From NCBI RefSeq assembly GCF_000423465.1, contig NZ_AUIA01000011.1:1-64000 (forward strand): a DNA stretch of 64,000 bases. Direction: 5' to 3'. A program made the translations under genes and the position numbers. Under the pieces are notes generated by a model. That model did not search any database. It saw only the letters and a program-made list of their open reading frames with translations, and was not told the DNA's origin. Below are positions 55,527 to 63,549 of the stretch, piece by piece (position 1 is the first letter of the stretch; each line of letters opens with the position of its first letter). The DNA is from Propionicicella superfundia DSM 22317. Its GTDB lineage: Bacteria; Actinomycetota; Actinomycetes; Propionibacteriales; Propionibacteriaceae.

Positions 55527-56516
55527 TCAGATGAGACCGAGTTCGGTGACGGCCTTCCGCTCGTCGGCGAGCTCGGCGACCGACGCGTCGATCTTGGCGC
55601 GGCTGAACTCGTTGATCTCCAGCCCCTGCACGATGGAGTAGGAGCCGGAGGCGTCCACGGTGCACGGGAACGAGGAGATGAGTCCCTCGGGCACGCCGTA
55701 CGAGCCGTCGGACGGCACGGCCATCGAGACCCACTCGCCCGCAGGGGTGCCCTTCACCCAATCGTGCATGTGCTCGATGGTCGCGTTCGCGGCCGAGGCG
55801 GCCGACGATGCCCCGCGGGCCTCGATGATCGCGGCTCCGCGCTTGGCGACGGTCGGGATGAAGGTCGACTCGATCCAGGCCTCGTCCGCCACGACCTCGG
55901 CGGCGTTCTTGCCGGCGACCTGGGCGTGGAAGATGTCGGGGTACTGCGTGGCGGAGTGGTTGCCCCAGATGGTGATGTGCGAGATATCGGTCACCGGCGC
56001 GCCCACCTTCTTGGCGAGCTGGGACGTCGCCCGGTTGTGGTCGAGGCGGGTGAGGGCGTTGAAGCGCTCGTTCGGGATGTCGGGCGCGTTGCTCATGGCG
56101 ATGAGGGCGTTGGTGTTCGCCGGGTTGCCGGTGATGAGCACCTTGATGTCGGAGGCCGCGACCTTGTTCAGGGCCTTGCCCTGCGCCGTGAAGATGGCGC
56201 CGTTGGCGCTCAGCAGGTCACCGCGCTCCATACCCTTCGTGCGGGGCCGGGCGCCGACGAGCATCGCCAGGTTCACGCCGTCGAAGACCTTCTCGGGATC
56301 GTCGCCGATCTCGACGCCCGCGAGCGTCGGGAACGCGCAGTCGTCCAGCTCCATGACGACGCCCTCGAGCGCCTTCAGGGCCGGGGTGATCTCCAGCAAG
56401 CGGAGTTCGACGGGCTGGTCCGGGCCGAGCAGGGCACCGCTGGCGATGCGGAACAGCAGGCTGTAGCAGATCTGGCCGGCTGCTCCGGTCACTGCGATCT
56501 TGACGGGTTGACTCAT
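55527..56516 (-). CDS. mdh: Malate dehydrogenase
   Basis: A 329-residue NAD-dependent enzyme oxidising malate to oxaloacetate. The Rossmann loop is [10 protein letters not shown], and [10 protein letters not shown] is the mobile loop. G-N-P-A-N-T-N-A and catalytic His in I-W-G-N-H-S are also present. This is the cytosolic-MDH-like actinobacterial type. ATG at 56514-56516, in agreement with [10 protein letters not shown]. Convergent with folD-DUF3017 as in relatives. Confidence 0.96.
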   Translation of the reverse strand: MSQPVKIAVTGAAGQICYSLLFRIASGALLGPDQPVELRLLEITPALKALEGVVMELDDCAFPTLAGVEIGDDPEKVFDGVNLAMLVGARPRTKGMERGDLLSANGAIFTAQGKALNKVAASDIKVLITGNPANTNALIAMSNAPDIPNERFNALTRLDHNRATSQLAKKVGAPVTDISHITIWGNHSATQYPDIFHAQVAGKNAAEVVADEAWIESTFIPTVAKRGAAIIEARGASSAASAANATIEHMHDWVKGTPAGEWVSMAVPSDGSYGVPEGLISSFPCTVDASGSYSIVQGLEINEFSRAKIDASVAELADERKAVTELGLI

Positions 56517-56626
56517 TGGTTCCTCCAGCCGACGTTGGTTCTGGGCACGATTCGACGCTACCGCAATCCGGAGCAACGGGTGTGCGGGGAAAGGGGATCA
56601 GGGCACCTGTGCGGGAGGCGCGCGTC

Positions 56627-57757
56627 TCACCGCCCCATGGCCGATGCCGGCAGCGCGAGCTCGGACGGCGCGCGGCGGGCGGAGCCGGTCTCCGGGACGC
56701 CGCCCGCGTCGGCCGTCGGACGGGGCCGGGCCGGCCACGCGTGCAACGCGGCGACGGCCGGAAAGCGCCGCCGCAGCGCTGCCATCGCTGCGCACACGCC
56801 GAGCGCGATCACCGCCATGAGCGGCACGGCCACCGCGGGATCGTCCACCGAGAACTCGATCAGCACGTGGGCGGCGACACCGATCACGATCCAGTGGGTC
56901 ACGTAGTAGATGAGGGAGTCCTGACCGAGACGGGCGAGGAGTCGTCCGCCGGGCCCGGTAGCGGCGCGGCGCGCCAGCGGCAGCCCCGCCACGATGACGG
57001 CCGCGACCCCGATGCCCGACAGCGGGGTGTACCGCAGCGGCAGGCCGATCGCCGAGGCGGTGGCCAGCGACACCGCGACGATGGCCGCGATCGCGGCGAC
57101 GATGCGATGGGACGTCCACCTCCACGCGCCGGGGTGCCGGGCGGCCCACTCGCCCGCGAAGAACATGGCCAGGAGGAAGGCGAAGCGGACGACCTGCTCG
57201 TGGGCGGACACGCCGGCGACGACGAGGAGGAGCGGCACGCTCCAGGCGCGAACCGCGCGCGGCAGCACCAGCGCGAGGGCGTAGTAGACGCACAGGTAGG
57301 CGAGGTACCAGGTGTAGGTGGCGGGATTGACGACGACCTCGACGATCCGGGCCCGGCTCGGGTCGAGCTCGTGATCGATCCGGTCGGTCAGCAGGGTGTA
57401 CCCGACGATCAGGGTCGTCCAGACCAGGTACGGCCACGCGACGGCGCGGAGCTTGCCGCTCAGGTACGCGCGGGGAGGCTTGCGCAGCGATCGTGGCAGC
57501 AATGCCCCCGACAGGAACATCAGCACCGGCATCCGGAACGGCGTCGCGGCCTCTGCCGGCCCGGTGAGCCACGCGGGGCGTTCGACGAGAAAGGAGTCCA
57601 TCGCGATGGTGGCGTGGTAGAAGACGACGAGCAGGACGGCGGCCCCGCGCAGGATGTCCAGTTCCGGGCGTCGGCGCGCGGAGCGTTCCTCCGTGGCCGG
57701 GGTGACGGGGGAGAGCAGGATGATCCTCCTTCTCGACGCGTTCGTGGCGGCAGTCAC
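56627..57757 (-). CDS. Acyltransferase 3-family integral membrane protein
   Basis: A 376-residue protein with about ten helices. The opening L-D-I-L-R-G-A-A-V-L-L-V-V-F-Y-H carries the His of acyltransferase 3 proteins. P-V-L-M-F-L-S-G-A-L-L-P-R-S and W-Y-L-A-Y-L-C-V-Y-Y follow. Such proteins O-acetylate cell-surface polymers or antibiotics; the acceptor here is unknown. The start is uncertain: I used GTG at 57755-57757; a strong AAGGAGG lies about 30 bases inside the frame without a standard start codon after it. The basic R-R-R near the N-terminus precedes the first helix. Confidence 0.8.
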   Translation of the reverse strand: MTAATNASRRRIILLSPVTPATEERSARRRPELDILRGAAVLLVVFYHATIAMDSFLVERPAWLTGPAEAATPFRMPVLMFLSGALLPRSLRKPPRAYLSGKLRAVAWPYLVWTTLIVGYTLLTDRIDHELDPSRARIVEVVVNPATYTWYLAYLCVYYALALVLPRAVRAWSVPLLLVVAGVSAHEQVVRFAFLLAMFFAGEWAARHPGAWRWTSHRIVAAIAAIVAVSLATASAIGLPLRYTPLSGIGVAAVIVAGLPLARRAATGPGGRLLARLGQDSLIYYVTHWIVIGVAAHVLIEFSVDDPAVAVPLMAVIALGVCAAMAALRRRFPAVAALHAWPARPRPTADAGGVPETGSARRAPSELALPASAMGR

Positions 57758-58110
57758 CGTAACCAGCGCGGCTGTGCAGGAGCCGTGAGGCCACCGTCCG
57801 CGGATGCCCGGGGCGTGGAGGATCCGCTTCTCCCGCGAACGGCGCGAGGCGCTCAGGGCTGCGGTCCAGAGTGCTCGGGTCGTCCTTCGTGCTGGACCTC
57901 TCGCGTGCCTGCGCGGGCCGGTGCGGTCGGCCTGCTGGTCCTCCAATGCCTCGCCGCGGCGGGGGCCGTCGGCTGTGCGCTCCACCTCTGGCGGAGGCCC
58001 GACATCGACGCCGCGCACCTCCGCAACTGCACAGCCGGCGTGACTGGGCCGAAGAGCGCGGTCGACGTGGCCGGCGGCGGAGCACCGGCCTCTCCTCGCC
58101 GCAGTGGGGT

Positions 58111-58281
58111 GACCGCCAGGTTGTGCGGGTTGCCGAGCGGGTCTCGGCGGCCGGTGTGGGGTGACCACCAGGTTGCACGGGTTACGGCCTTCGGTTCTGG
58201 GGGTCGAATGCCGCGCAAGGTGGCGGTCATCGCACGGGCTCGGGGTCGCCGGGGCTGGAATGCCTCGCAACCTGGCGGTCA
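58111..58281. repeat. Dispersed palindromic repeat cluster, family A (second locus)
   Basis: There are four copies of the GACCGCCAGGTTG element: 58111-58131 and 58163-58183 forward, 58208-58229 and 58260-58281 inverted. Number, order and spacing match the cluster at 10733-10902 (spacings about 52, 48 and 48 bases). Confidence 0.8.
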
Positions 58282-58599
58282 GCAGGGGAGCGACTCCGTG
58301 GCGCTCCGAGAGGCCGGGTCGGGTTGGTTCCTGCGTCTCGGGGTCGGGGTGTGGTGATGGGCGGGGTGGGGGCCTCTCCTCGCAGAGACCCGGTCGTGAC
58401 GACGACGTTCGAAAACGAGGCCACCGGGTCGTGAGTCTCTCGTCTGCCGTGTCCTGGGGTCGGATGCCGGGCAGGGTGTCGATTCCGTGGTTGCGTGGCA
58501 GGCAGGAGGCGCCCGTGAGGGGAGGACGTCGGCGTGCTGGGCGACGCGGTCGATCATCGCTGCGGCGACGGCCCGGCCGCCGAGAGACCGGACAGGTGG

Positions 58600-58675
58600 G
58601 TCCTGTGATCCGGGGGCCGGAGCCGTGAGTGCGGACGGGACTGGCCCCGCCGAGCCTGCAGGACGGGTGGCTGCG
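58600..58675. repeat. Dispersed repeat, family B (third copy, inverted)
   Basis: This is the reverse complement of the element duplicated at 37871-38048, including its flanking arm beginning GTCCTGTG. Several substitutions and single-base gaps are present, so it is an older copy. Confidence 0.7.
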
Positions 58676-58678
58676 ACG

Positions 58679-58788
58679 CCCGGTCGCTGTGGAGGCCCGG
58701 TCGCTGTGCAGGCCCGATAACAGACCAGACCCGACCGCAGACCAGACCCGACCGCAGACCAGGCCCGACCCCAGAGCGAGGCCGACCG
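58679..58788. repeat. 17-bp tandem repeats
   Basis: Two copies of one 17-bp unit (58679-58695, 58696-58712; one mismatch) are followed by four of another with the core CAGACCAGACCCGACCG (58721-58737, 58738-58754, then two degenerate copies to 58788). The shared period of 17 suggests slippage within one ancestral array. Confidence 0.75.
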
Positions 58789-58817
58789 CAGAGCGGGGCC
58801 CGGGCCGGAGCCGGGAC

Positions 58818-59366
58818 TCAGGAGAGGTGAGCGCGCATCTGGGCCACGACGGCGGCGAACCGCTTCTCGGGCAGACGTCCGCCCGTTCGCCGCACGGCCG
58901 CCGGGTCGACGCGGATCACCCGGTTCACGCGAGCCTCGCTCGGACGCCCGCCGCGATCCCAGTCGCCGGTGCCGATGTCGCACCAGAACCGGCCGGCCGA
59001 CGCCTCCTGCCGGGCGTCCCTGTCGTGATCCTTGCTGGTGACGGGCAACGCGAGCAGCCACGGATCGTCCCGGCCGACGACCAGCACCGGCCGGTCCTTC
59101 CCCTGCGCGTGGTCCTCCTCGAACGGGACCCACGTCCACACCACCTCGCCGGGGTCGGCCTCGCCGTCGTCGCGGGGCGCGTACGACACCGGCGGCATCC
59201 CCTCGTAGTCCCCCGGGTAGGCGTCACCGGCGGCGGGCGGCGCACCGCGCGGGGTGGAGGTCCGCGACTCGGAGCGAGCCGGATGCTCCTGGCTCGCGGT
59301 GGCGGCGTTCAGCAGGTACCCGACGGCGCGGCCGAGCAGGCCCAGCAGTCCCCTGGAATCGCTCAT
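58818..59366 (-). CDS. PemK/MazF-like protein without a visible antitoxin
   Basis: A 182-residue protein. The N-terminal ~65 residues are a basic, low-complexity extension. The rest has the PemK/MazF fold pattern: P-G-E-V-V-W-T-W-V-P-F-E-E, then G-K-D-R-P-V-L-V-V-G, L-P-V-T-S-K-D-H-D and V-N-R-V-I-R-V-D. MazF-type toxins are sequence-specific endoribonucleases. No small antitoxin gene lies on either side (repeats upstream in the genome, purU on the other side). Long actinobacterial members with this extension are often solitary and may not be toxins. Confidence 0.8.
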   Translation of the reverse strand: MSDSRGLLGLLGRAVGYLLNAATASQEHPARSESRTSTPRGAPPAAGDAYPGDYEGMPPVSYAPRDDGEADPGEVVWTWVPFEEDHAQGKDRPVLVVGRDDPWLLALPVTSKDHDRDARQEASAGRFWCDIGTGDWDRGGRPSEARVNRVIRVDPAAVRRTGGRLPEKRFAAVVAQMRAHLS

Positions 59367-59424
59367 GGTCTCGGTAACTCCTCAGCGCGGGATCGGCGGC
59401 GTGACGGGACAACCGTAACCGCCC

Positions 59425-59476
59425 GACAGCGTGGAGGGTTGATGTTGGTAGTCCAACATCAACCCTCCACGCTGTC
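59425..59476. terminator. Perfect 24-bp hairpin after purU
   Basis: 59425-59448 pairs exactly with 59453-59476 around a TAGT loop. It begins 8 bases after the purU stop (minus strand) and lies 59 bases upstream of the pemK-like start. It has no U-tract. The exceptional perfection suggests a mobile palindromic element serving as a terminator. Confidence 0.75.
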
Positions 59477-59483
59477 CGCCGAG

Positions 59484-60335
59484 TCAGTCGAAGATGATCG
59501 TGCGGGCGCCGTCCAGCAGCACCCGGTGTTCCGCGAAGAGCTGCATTGCGCCGGACAGCGTGGCCGACTCCTGCCGCTGCCCGGCATCCACGAGCTGGCG
59601 AACCGTCATCTCGTGGTTCACCCGGACGACGTTCTGCTCGATGATCGGCCCCTCGTCCAGGTCGGCCGTCACGAAGTGTGCGGTCGCCCCGACGATCTTC
59701 ACCCCTCGTCGGTGCGCCTGCCGGTACGGGTTGGCGCCCTTGAAGCCGGGCAGGAACGAGTGGTGGATGTTGATGACCCGCCCGGTCAGCGCCTCGCAGG
59801 CGCCGGGCGACAGGATCTGCATGTACCGGGCGAGCACGACGAGTTCGATGCCGAGGTCGCGGACGTGATCCAGCAGGGCCGCCTCGAATCTCTGCTTCGT
59901 CTCGGCGGTGACCTCGTGCCGCTCGAAGGGGACGCCGTAGAAGCCCGCCAGATCGGAGAGGTCGGGGTGGTTGCTCATGATGAGCGGGATCTCGATCGGC
60001 AGCAGGCCCGCCCGCTGACGGAAGAGGATGTCGTTGAGACAGTGCCCCGCCTTGGACACCAGCACGAGAGTGCGCATCCGGCGCTCGGCCTCGTAGAGCC
60101 GGTACCGACCGCCGACGTCCGCGGCGACCGGGTCGAGAGCGGCGCGGAGCCGCTGTTCGGACGCCTCGGTCTCGAACTGGATGCGCGTGAAGAAGCGGCC
60201 GGTGTCGAGGCTCGTGAACTGTTTGAGTTCGGTGATGTTGCCGGCTCCCCGCACGATGGCGCCGGTGATCGCGTGGACGATGCCGGGCCGGTCGGGGCAC
60301 GTCAGCGTCAGGACCCAATGCTGGGTGTCGGGCAT
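59484..60335 (-). CDS. purU: Formyltetrahydrofolate deformylase
   Basis: Hydrolyses 10-formyl-THF to formate and THF, balancing the one-carbon pool. A 283-residue PurU: ACT domain (about 1-85; L-T-C-P-D-R-P-G-I-V-H-A) and formyltransferase-like hydrolase domain. The latter has M-S-N-H-P-D-L, I-N-I-H-H-S-F-L-P-G-F-K-G and the Asp in T-A-D-L-D-E-G-P-I-I. Divergent from icd across 93 bases. Confidence 0.95.
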   Translation of the reverse strand: MPDTQHWVLTLTCPDRPGIVHAITGAIVRGAGNITELKQFTSLDTGRFFTRIQFETEASEQRLRAALDPVAADVGGRYRLYEAERRMRTLVLVSKAGHCLNDILFRQRAGLLPIEIPLIMSNHPDLSDLAGFYGVPFERHEVTAETKQRFEAALLDHVRDLGIELVVLARYMQILSPGACEALTGRVINIHHSFLPGFKGANPYRQAHRRGVKIVGATAHFVTADLDEGPIIEQNVVRVNHEMTVRQLVDAGQRQESATLSGAMQLFAEHRVLLDGARTIIFD

Positions 60336-60428
60336 CTGCTCAGGGTATCGGCTGCGTGCCGGACCGGTCGATGAGTCCGTGAGCGTGAGGCTTCGGTAAG
60401 GTGCGGTCAAACCAAGCACGGAGGACAC

Positions 60429-61646
60429 ATGGCGAAGATCAAGGTCCAGGGGAAGGTCGTCGAACTCGACGGCGACGAGATGACGCGGATCATCTGGCAG
60501 TTCATCAAGGAGCGTCTCATCCATCCCTACCTGGATGTGGACCTTCAGTACTACGACCTCTCCATCCAGCATCGCGATGCGACCGACGATCAGGTGACCG
60601 TCGACGCCGCGAACGCCATCAAGGAGCACGGCGTCGGCGTCAAGTGCGCGACGATCACCCCCGACGAGGCACGCGTCGAGGAGTTCGGCCTCAAGAAGAT
60701 GTGGCTGTCCCCGAACGGGACGATCCGCAACATCCTCGGCGGCGTGGTCTTCCGCGAGCCGATCATCATCTCCAACATTCCGCGCCTCGTCCCGGGCTGG
60801 ACGAAGCCGATCGTCATCGGCCGCCACGCGCACGGGGACCAGTACAAGGCCACCAACTTCACGGTCCCGGGCGCTGGAAGGCTGACGATCACCTTCACCC
60901 CCGAGGACGGGTCCGCCCCGATCGAGCACGTCGTGGCGAACTACCCGGCCGCCGGCGGCGTCGCGATGGGCATGTACAACTTCGCCGATTCCATCCGCGA
61001 CTTCGCCCGGGCCAGCTTCTCCTACGGTCTGCAGCGGAACTACCCCGTGTACCTGTCGACCAAGAACACGATCCTCAAGGCGTACGACGGGATGTTCAAG
61101 GACCTCTTCGCCGAGGTCTTCGCCGACGAGTTCAAGGCCGAGTTCGACGCGCGCGGCCTCACCTACGAGCACAGGCTCATCGACGACATGGTCGCGTCGG
61201 CCCTGAAGTGGGAGGGCGGGTACGTCTGGGCGTGCAAGAACTACGACGGGGACGTCCAGTCCGACACGGTCGCCCAGGGCTTCGGCTCGCTGGGGCTGAT
61301 GACCAGCGTCCTCATGACGCCTGACGGTCGCACGGTCGAGGCCGAGGCCGCGCACGGGACGGTCACCCGGCACTACCGGCAGCATCAGCAGGGCAAGCCG
61401 ACGTCCACCAACCCGATCGCGTCGATCTTCGCGTGGACCGGCGGGCTGAGGCACCGCGGCAAGCTGGACGGCACCCCCGAGGTGACCGGGTTCGCCGAGA
61501 CGCTGGAGCAGGTCTGCGTCACGACGGTCGAGTCGGGCAGGATGACCAAGGATCTCGCCCTCCTCGTCGGCCCCGACCAGCCGTTCCTCACCACCGAGGA
61601 GTTCCTGGCGGCCCTCGACGAGAATCTCGCGGCGACGCTCGCCTGA
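60429..61646 (+). CDS. icd: NADP-dependent isocitrate dehydrogenase
   Basis: A 405-residue homodimeric enzyme oxidising isocitrate to 2-oxoglutarate, of the eukaryote-like type II class. It has [12 protein letters not shown], the substrate loop S-P-N-G-T-I-R-N, and K-Y-D-G-style Y-D-G-M-F-K-D. The NADP segment is H-G-T-V-T-R-H-Y-R, and [10 protein letters not shown] follows. Many actinobacteria use a monomeric enzyme instead. Full length; a purine-rich GGAGGAC precedes the ATG. Confidence 0.96.
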   Translation: MAKIKVQGKVVELDGDEMTRIIWQFIKERLIHPYLDVDLQYYDLSIQHRDATDDQVTVDAANAIKEHGVGVKCATITPDEARVEEFGLKKMWLSPNGTIRNILGGVVFREPIIISNIPRLVPGWTKPIVIGRHAHGDQYKATNFTVPGAGRLTITFTPEDGSAPIEHVVANYPAAGGVAMGMYNFADSIRDFARASFSYGLQRNYPVYLSTKNTILKAYDGMFKDLFAEVFADEFKAEFDARGLTYEHRLIDDMVASALKWEGGYVWACKNYDGDVQSDTVAQGFGSLGLMTSVLMTPDGRTVEAEAAHGTVTRHYRQHQQGKPTSTNPIASIFAWTGGLRHRGKLDGTPEVTGFAETLEQVCVTTVESGRMTKDLALLVGPDQPFLTTEEFLAALDENLAATLA

Positions 61647-61655
61647 CAGCGGCGC

Positions 61656-62789
61656 TCAGGGCTGCGGGGTCACGGCCACACGGACGGCCCCGCGGCCTGC
61701 GGCGGCGAACGCGTCGTCCAGCCGGTGGAGGGGGTACGTCTCGCTCACCAGCGTGCCGAACGGATATTCGTCGCGCCGCCGCGAGATGAACGCGACGGCG
61801 GCGACGAGGTCGGCCGGGCGGTAGTTGTGGACGCCCGCGACCGTCAGCAGCCGGCGGACGATCCGTTCGGGGTCGAGCGACACGCCGGCCGTCGGGAACA
61901 CGCTGCCGACCAGGACGGCGATCCCTGCGACGGCGAGCGATTCGACGCAGGTCCGCACCGCCGACGGGTGTCCCGACGCCTCGATCGCCGCCACGGGCGG
62001 CCCCAGGTCGTCCAGTGCCTTCGCCAGCGACTCGCGGCTTCCGTCGACGGCCGTGGGATCGACGACGGCCGATGCGCCGAAACGCCAGGCGAGTTCGCGC
62101 CGCCCGGGATCGGGGTCGGAGACGACGACCAGTGCGCCGCGGTCGGTGGCCAGAGCCGCGGCCGAGAGCCCGACCATCCCGGCGCCCGTGACGAGCACCG
62201 AGCGTCCACCCAACTCGGCGCGGTGGGCGGCCCTGGCCATGGCGGAGGCGGCTGTCGCCGTGCCGCAGCAGGCCGGCGCGAACAGCGCGGCGGGCAGGTC
62301 CTCCGGCACCGGCACGATCGTCGTTCCCGACCGAAGCTGGACGTGGGTGGCGAAGCCCCCGGACAGCGGCCAGGATTCCGAGAACGGCTGGTGCCCGTAC
62401 TTGCGCAGCGTCGCGCACTTCTGCGGGAGGCCGTCCCGGCAGAGGTCGCACTCCCCACAGCTCACCGCCACCGACCAGACCACGCGTTGCCCGATCCGCA
62501 CCGAGGACCCGTCGGACGCCTTCACCGCTCCCGCCGTCGCGACGATCCGGCCCACCTGCTCGTGCCCGAGGACGAGCGGTGCCCCGGCGGAGCGGTCCCC
62601 GTGGACCGTGTGGAGGTCGGAGCCGCAGACCGTCGCCGCCTCGACCCGCACGAGCGCCTCGCCGGGCGCGAGGAGCACCCGCGGCACCGTCACCGTGCGG
62701 TGCGGCGAGCCAGGGGCGCTCCACAGCATCGCGCTGGCGGGAGGTTCGAGGTCGAGGGGGACGGTGGCGGCCCGGGCGGTGGTGCTCAC
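61656..62789 (-). CDS. Zinc-binding alcohol dehydrogenase of the phosphonate-associated type
   Basis: A 377-residue medium-chain dehydrogenase. Catalytic zinc ligands are Cys in A-T-V-C-G-S-D-L-H and the H-E of G-H-E-Q-V-G. Structural zinc cysteines are C-G-E-C-D-L-C-R-D-G-L-P-Q-K-C, and the NAD loop is V-T-G-A-G-M-V-G-L. Together with the upstream phosphonatase-like HAD and phnE it matches the dehydrogenases repeatedly found in phosphonate loci (HpnZ-type). The GTG start overlaps the HAD stop by 4 bases. Substrate is unknown. Confidence 0.85.
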   Translation of the reverse strand: MSTTARAATVPLDLEPPASAMLWSAPGSPHRTVTVPRVLLAPGEALVRVEAATVCGSDLHTVHGDRSAGAPLVLGHEQVGRIVATAGAVKASDGSSVRIGQRVVWSVAVSCGECDLCRDGLPQKCATLRKYGHQPFSESWPLSGGFATHVQLRSGTTIVPVPEDLPAALFAPACCGTATAASAMARAAHRAELGGRSVLVTGAGMVGLSAAALATDRGALVVVSDPDPGRRELAWRFGASAVVDPTAVDGSRESLAKALDDLGPPVAAIEASGHPSAVRTCVESLAVAGIAVLVGSVFPTAGVSLDPERIVRRLLTVAGVHNYRPADLVAAVAFISRRRDEYPFGTLVSETYPLHRLDDAFAAAGRGAVRVAVTPQP

Positions 62790-63514
62790 GGCAGTTCGAG
62801 CAGGAACCGCGGCAGGGCGGCGACGCTCTCGAGCACGGCATCGGCACCGGCCTCGGTGAGGCGTGCCAGGTCGTGGGAGCCGGTGAGGACCCCGACCACG
62901 GCGCCCGCGCCGGCGTTCCGGCCCGCGATCATGTCGCTGGCGGTGTCGCCCACGACGACCACCGACGAGACCGCCCGGGCCTTGGTGGCGACGATCGCCG
63001 AGAGGATCATGTCGGGTGCGGGCCGGCCCCGGCCCCCGGCGTCGGCCGGCGACAGCGCACCGTCCACGACCCATCCGAGGTGGGACAGGAGGGCGTCCCT
63101 CGTCGCCGGTGAGAAGCCGGTGGTGAGGACGACCCGCAGCCCGGCGTCCCGCAGCGCGGCGATCGCGGCCCCCGCCCCGGGCACCTCCTCGACGCCCTCG
63201 GTCTCGGCCAGTTCGCCGTAGGAGCGTTCGAACAGACGGTTCGCCTCCTGGGCCGCCGCCTCGTTGCCGGCGGTGAGGTGCCGGAAGACCGCGATCTTCG
63301 ACTGGCCCATCGTGTCGTGCACGTACTGTGCCGCCGAGGCGAGCGGCATGTACGTGTCGAGGCCCGCCTCACGGGCCGTGCGGGCGAAGGCCCGCTCGAC
63401 CAGTCCGTCGTCGCGGACGGTGGTTCCGGCCATGTCCATCACGACCAGATCGAACGAGGGGCGGTGCGCGTCGTCCCGTCGTGCCCGGCGTTCTGTGTTC
63501 CACGTGACTGTCAT
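62786..63514 (-). CDS. Phosphonatase-like HAD hydrolase
   Basis: A 242-residue HAD enzyme closest to phosphonoacetaldehyde hydrolase. The nucleophile motif is D-M-A-G-T-T, and the cap segment M-G-Q-S-K-I retains a Lys at the place of the PhnX Schiff-base lysine. Arg rather than Lys precedes P-A-P-D-M (G-R-P-A-P-D), a phosphonatase-group feature. V-V-V-G-D-T-A-S-D-M is the acidic metal motif. I chose the second of two adjacent ATGs because AAGGAAG is then 5 bases away. It may cleave a C-P bond, or be a phosphatase for a related ester. Confidence 0.87.
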   Translation of the reverse strand: MTVTWNTERRARRDDAHRPSFDLVVMDMAGTTVRDDGLVERAFARTAREAGLDTYMPLASAAQYVHDTMGQSKIAVFRHLTAGNEAAAQEANRLFERSYGELAETEGVEEVPGAGAAIAALRDAGLRVVLTTGFSPATRDALLSHLGWVVDGALSPADAGGRGRPAPDMILSAIVATKARAVSSVVVVGDTASDMIAGRNAGAGAVVGVLTGSHDLARLTEAGADAVLESVAALPRFLLELP

Positions 63515-63549
63515 CATCTCTTCCTTGCTGTGAGTCGGGATCGGCAGGG

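Larger units (their letters stand above)
57758..58817. other. 1-kb gene-free, repeat-rich region
   Basis: No credible gene is seen. Both strands carry long open frames, but they interleave, lack ribosome sites and run through repeats. The region contains a family A cluster (58111-58281), a family B copy (58600-58675) and two sets of 17-bp tandem repeats (58679-58788). CCGGTCGTGA/CGGGTCGTGA is also repeated near 58390-58436. Confidence 0.65.

Noticed and set aside
58679-58788. Tandem repeats as a CRISPR array
   Set aside because: Units are only 17 bp and contiguous with no spacers, and no cas gene is present.
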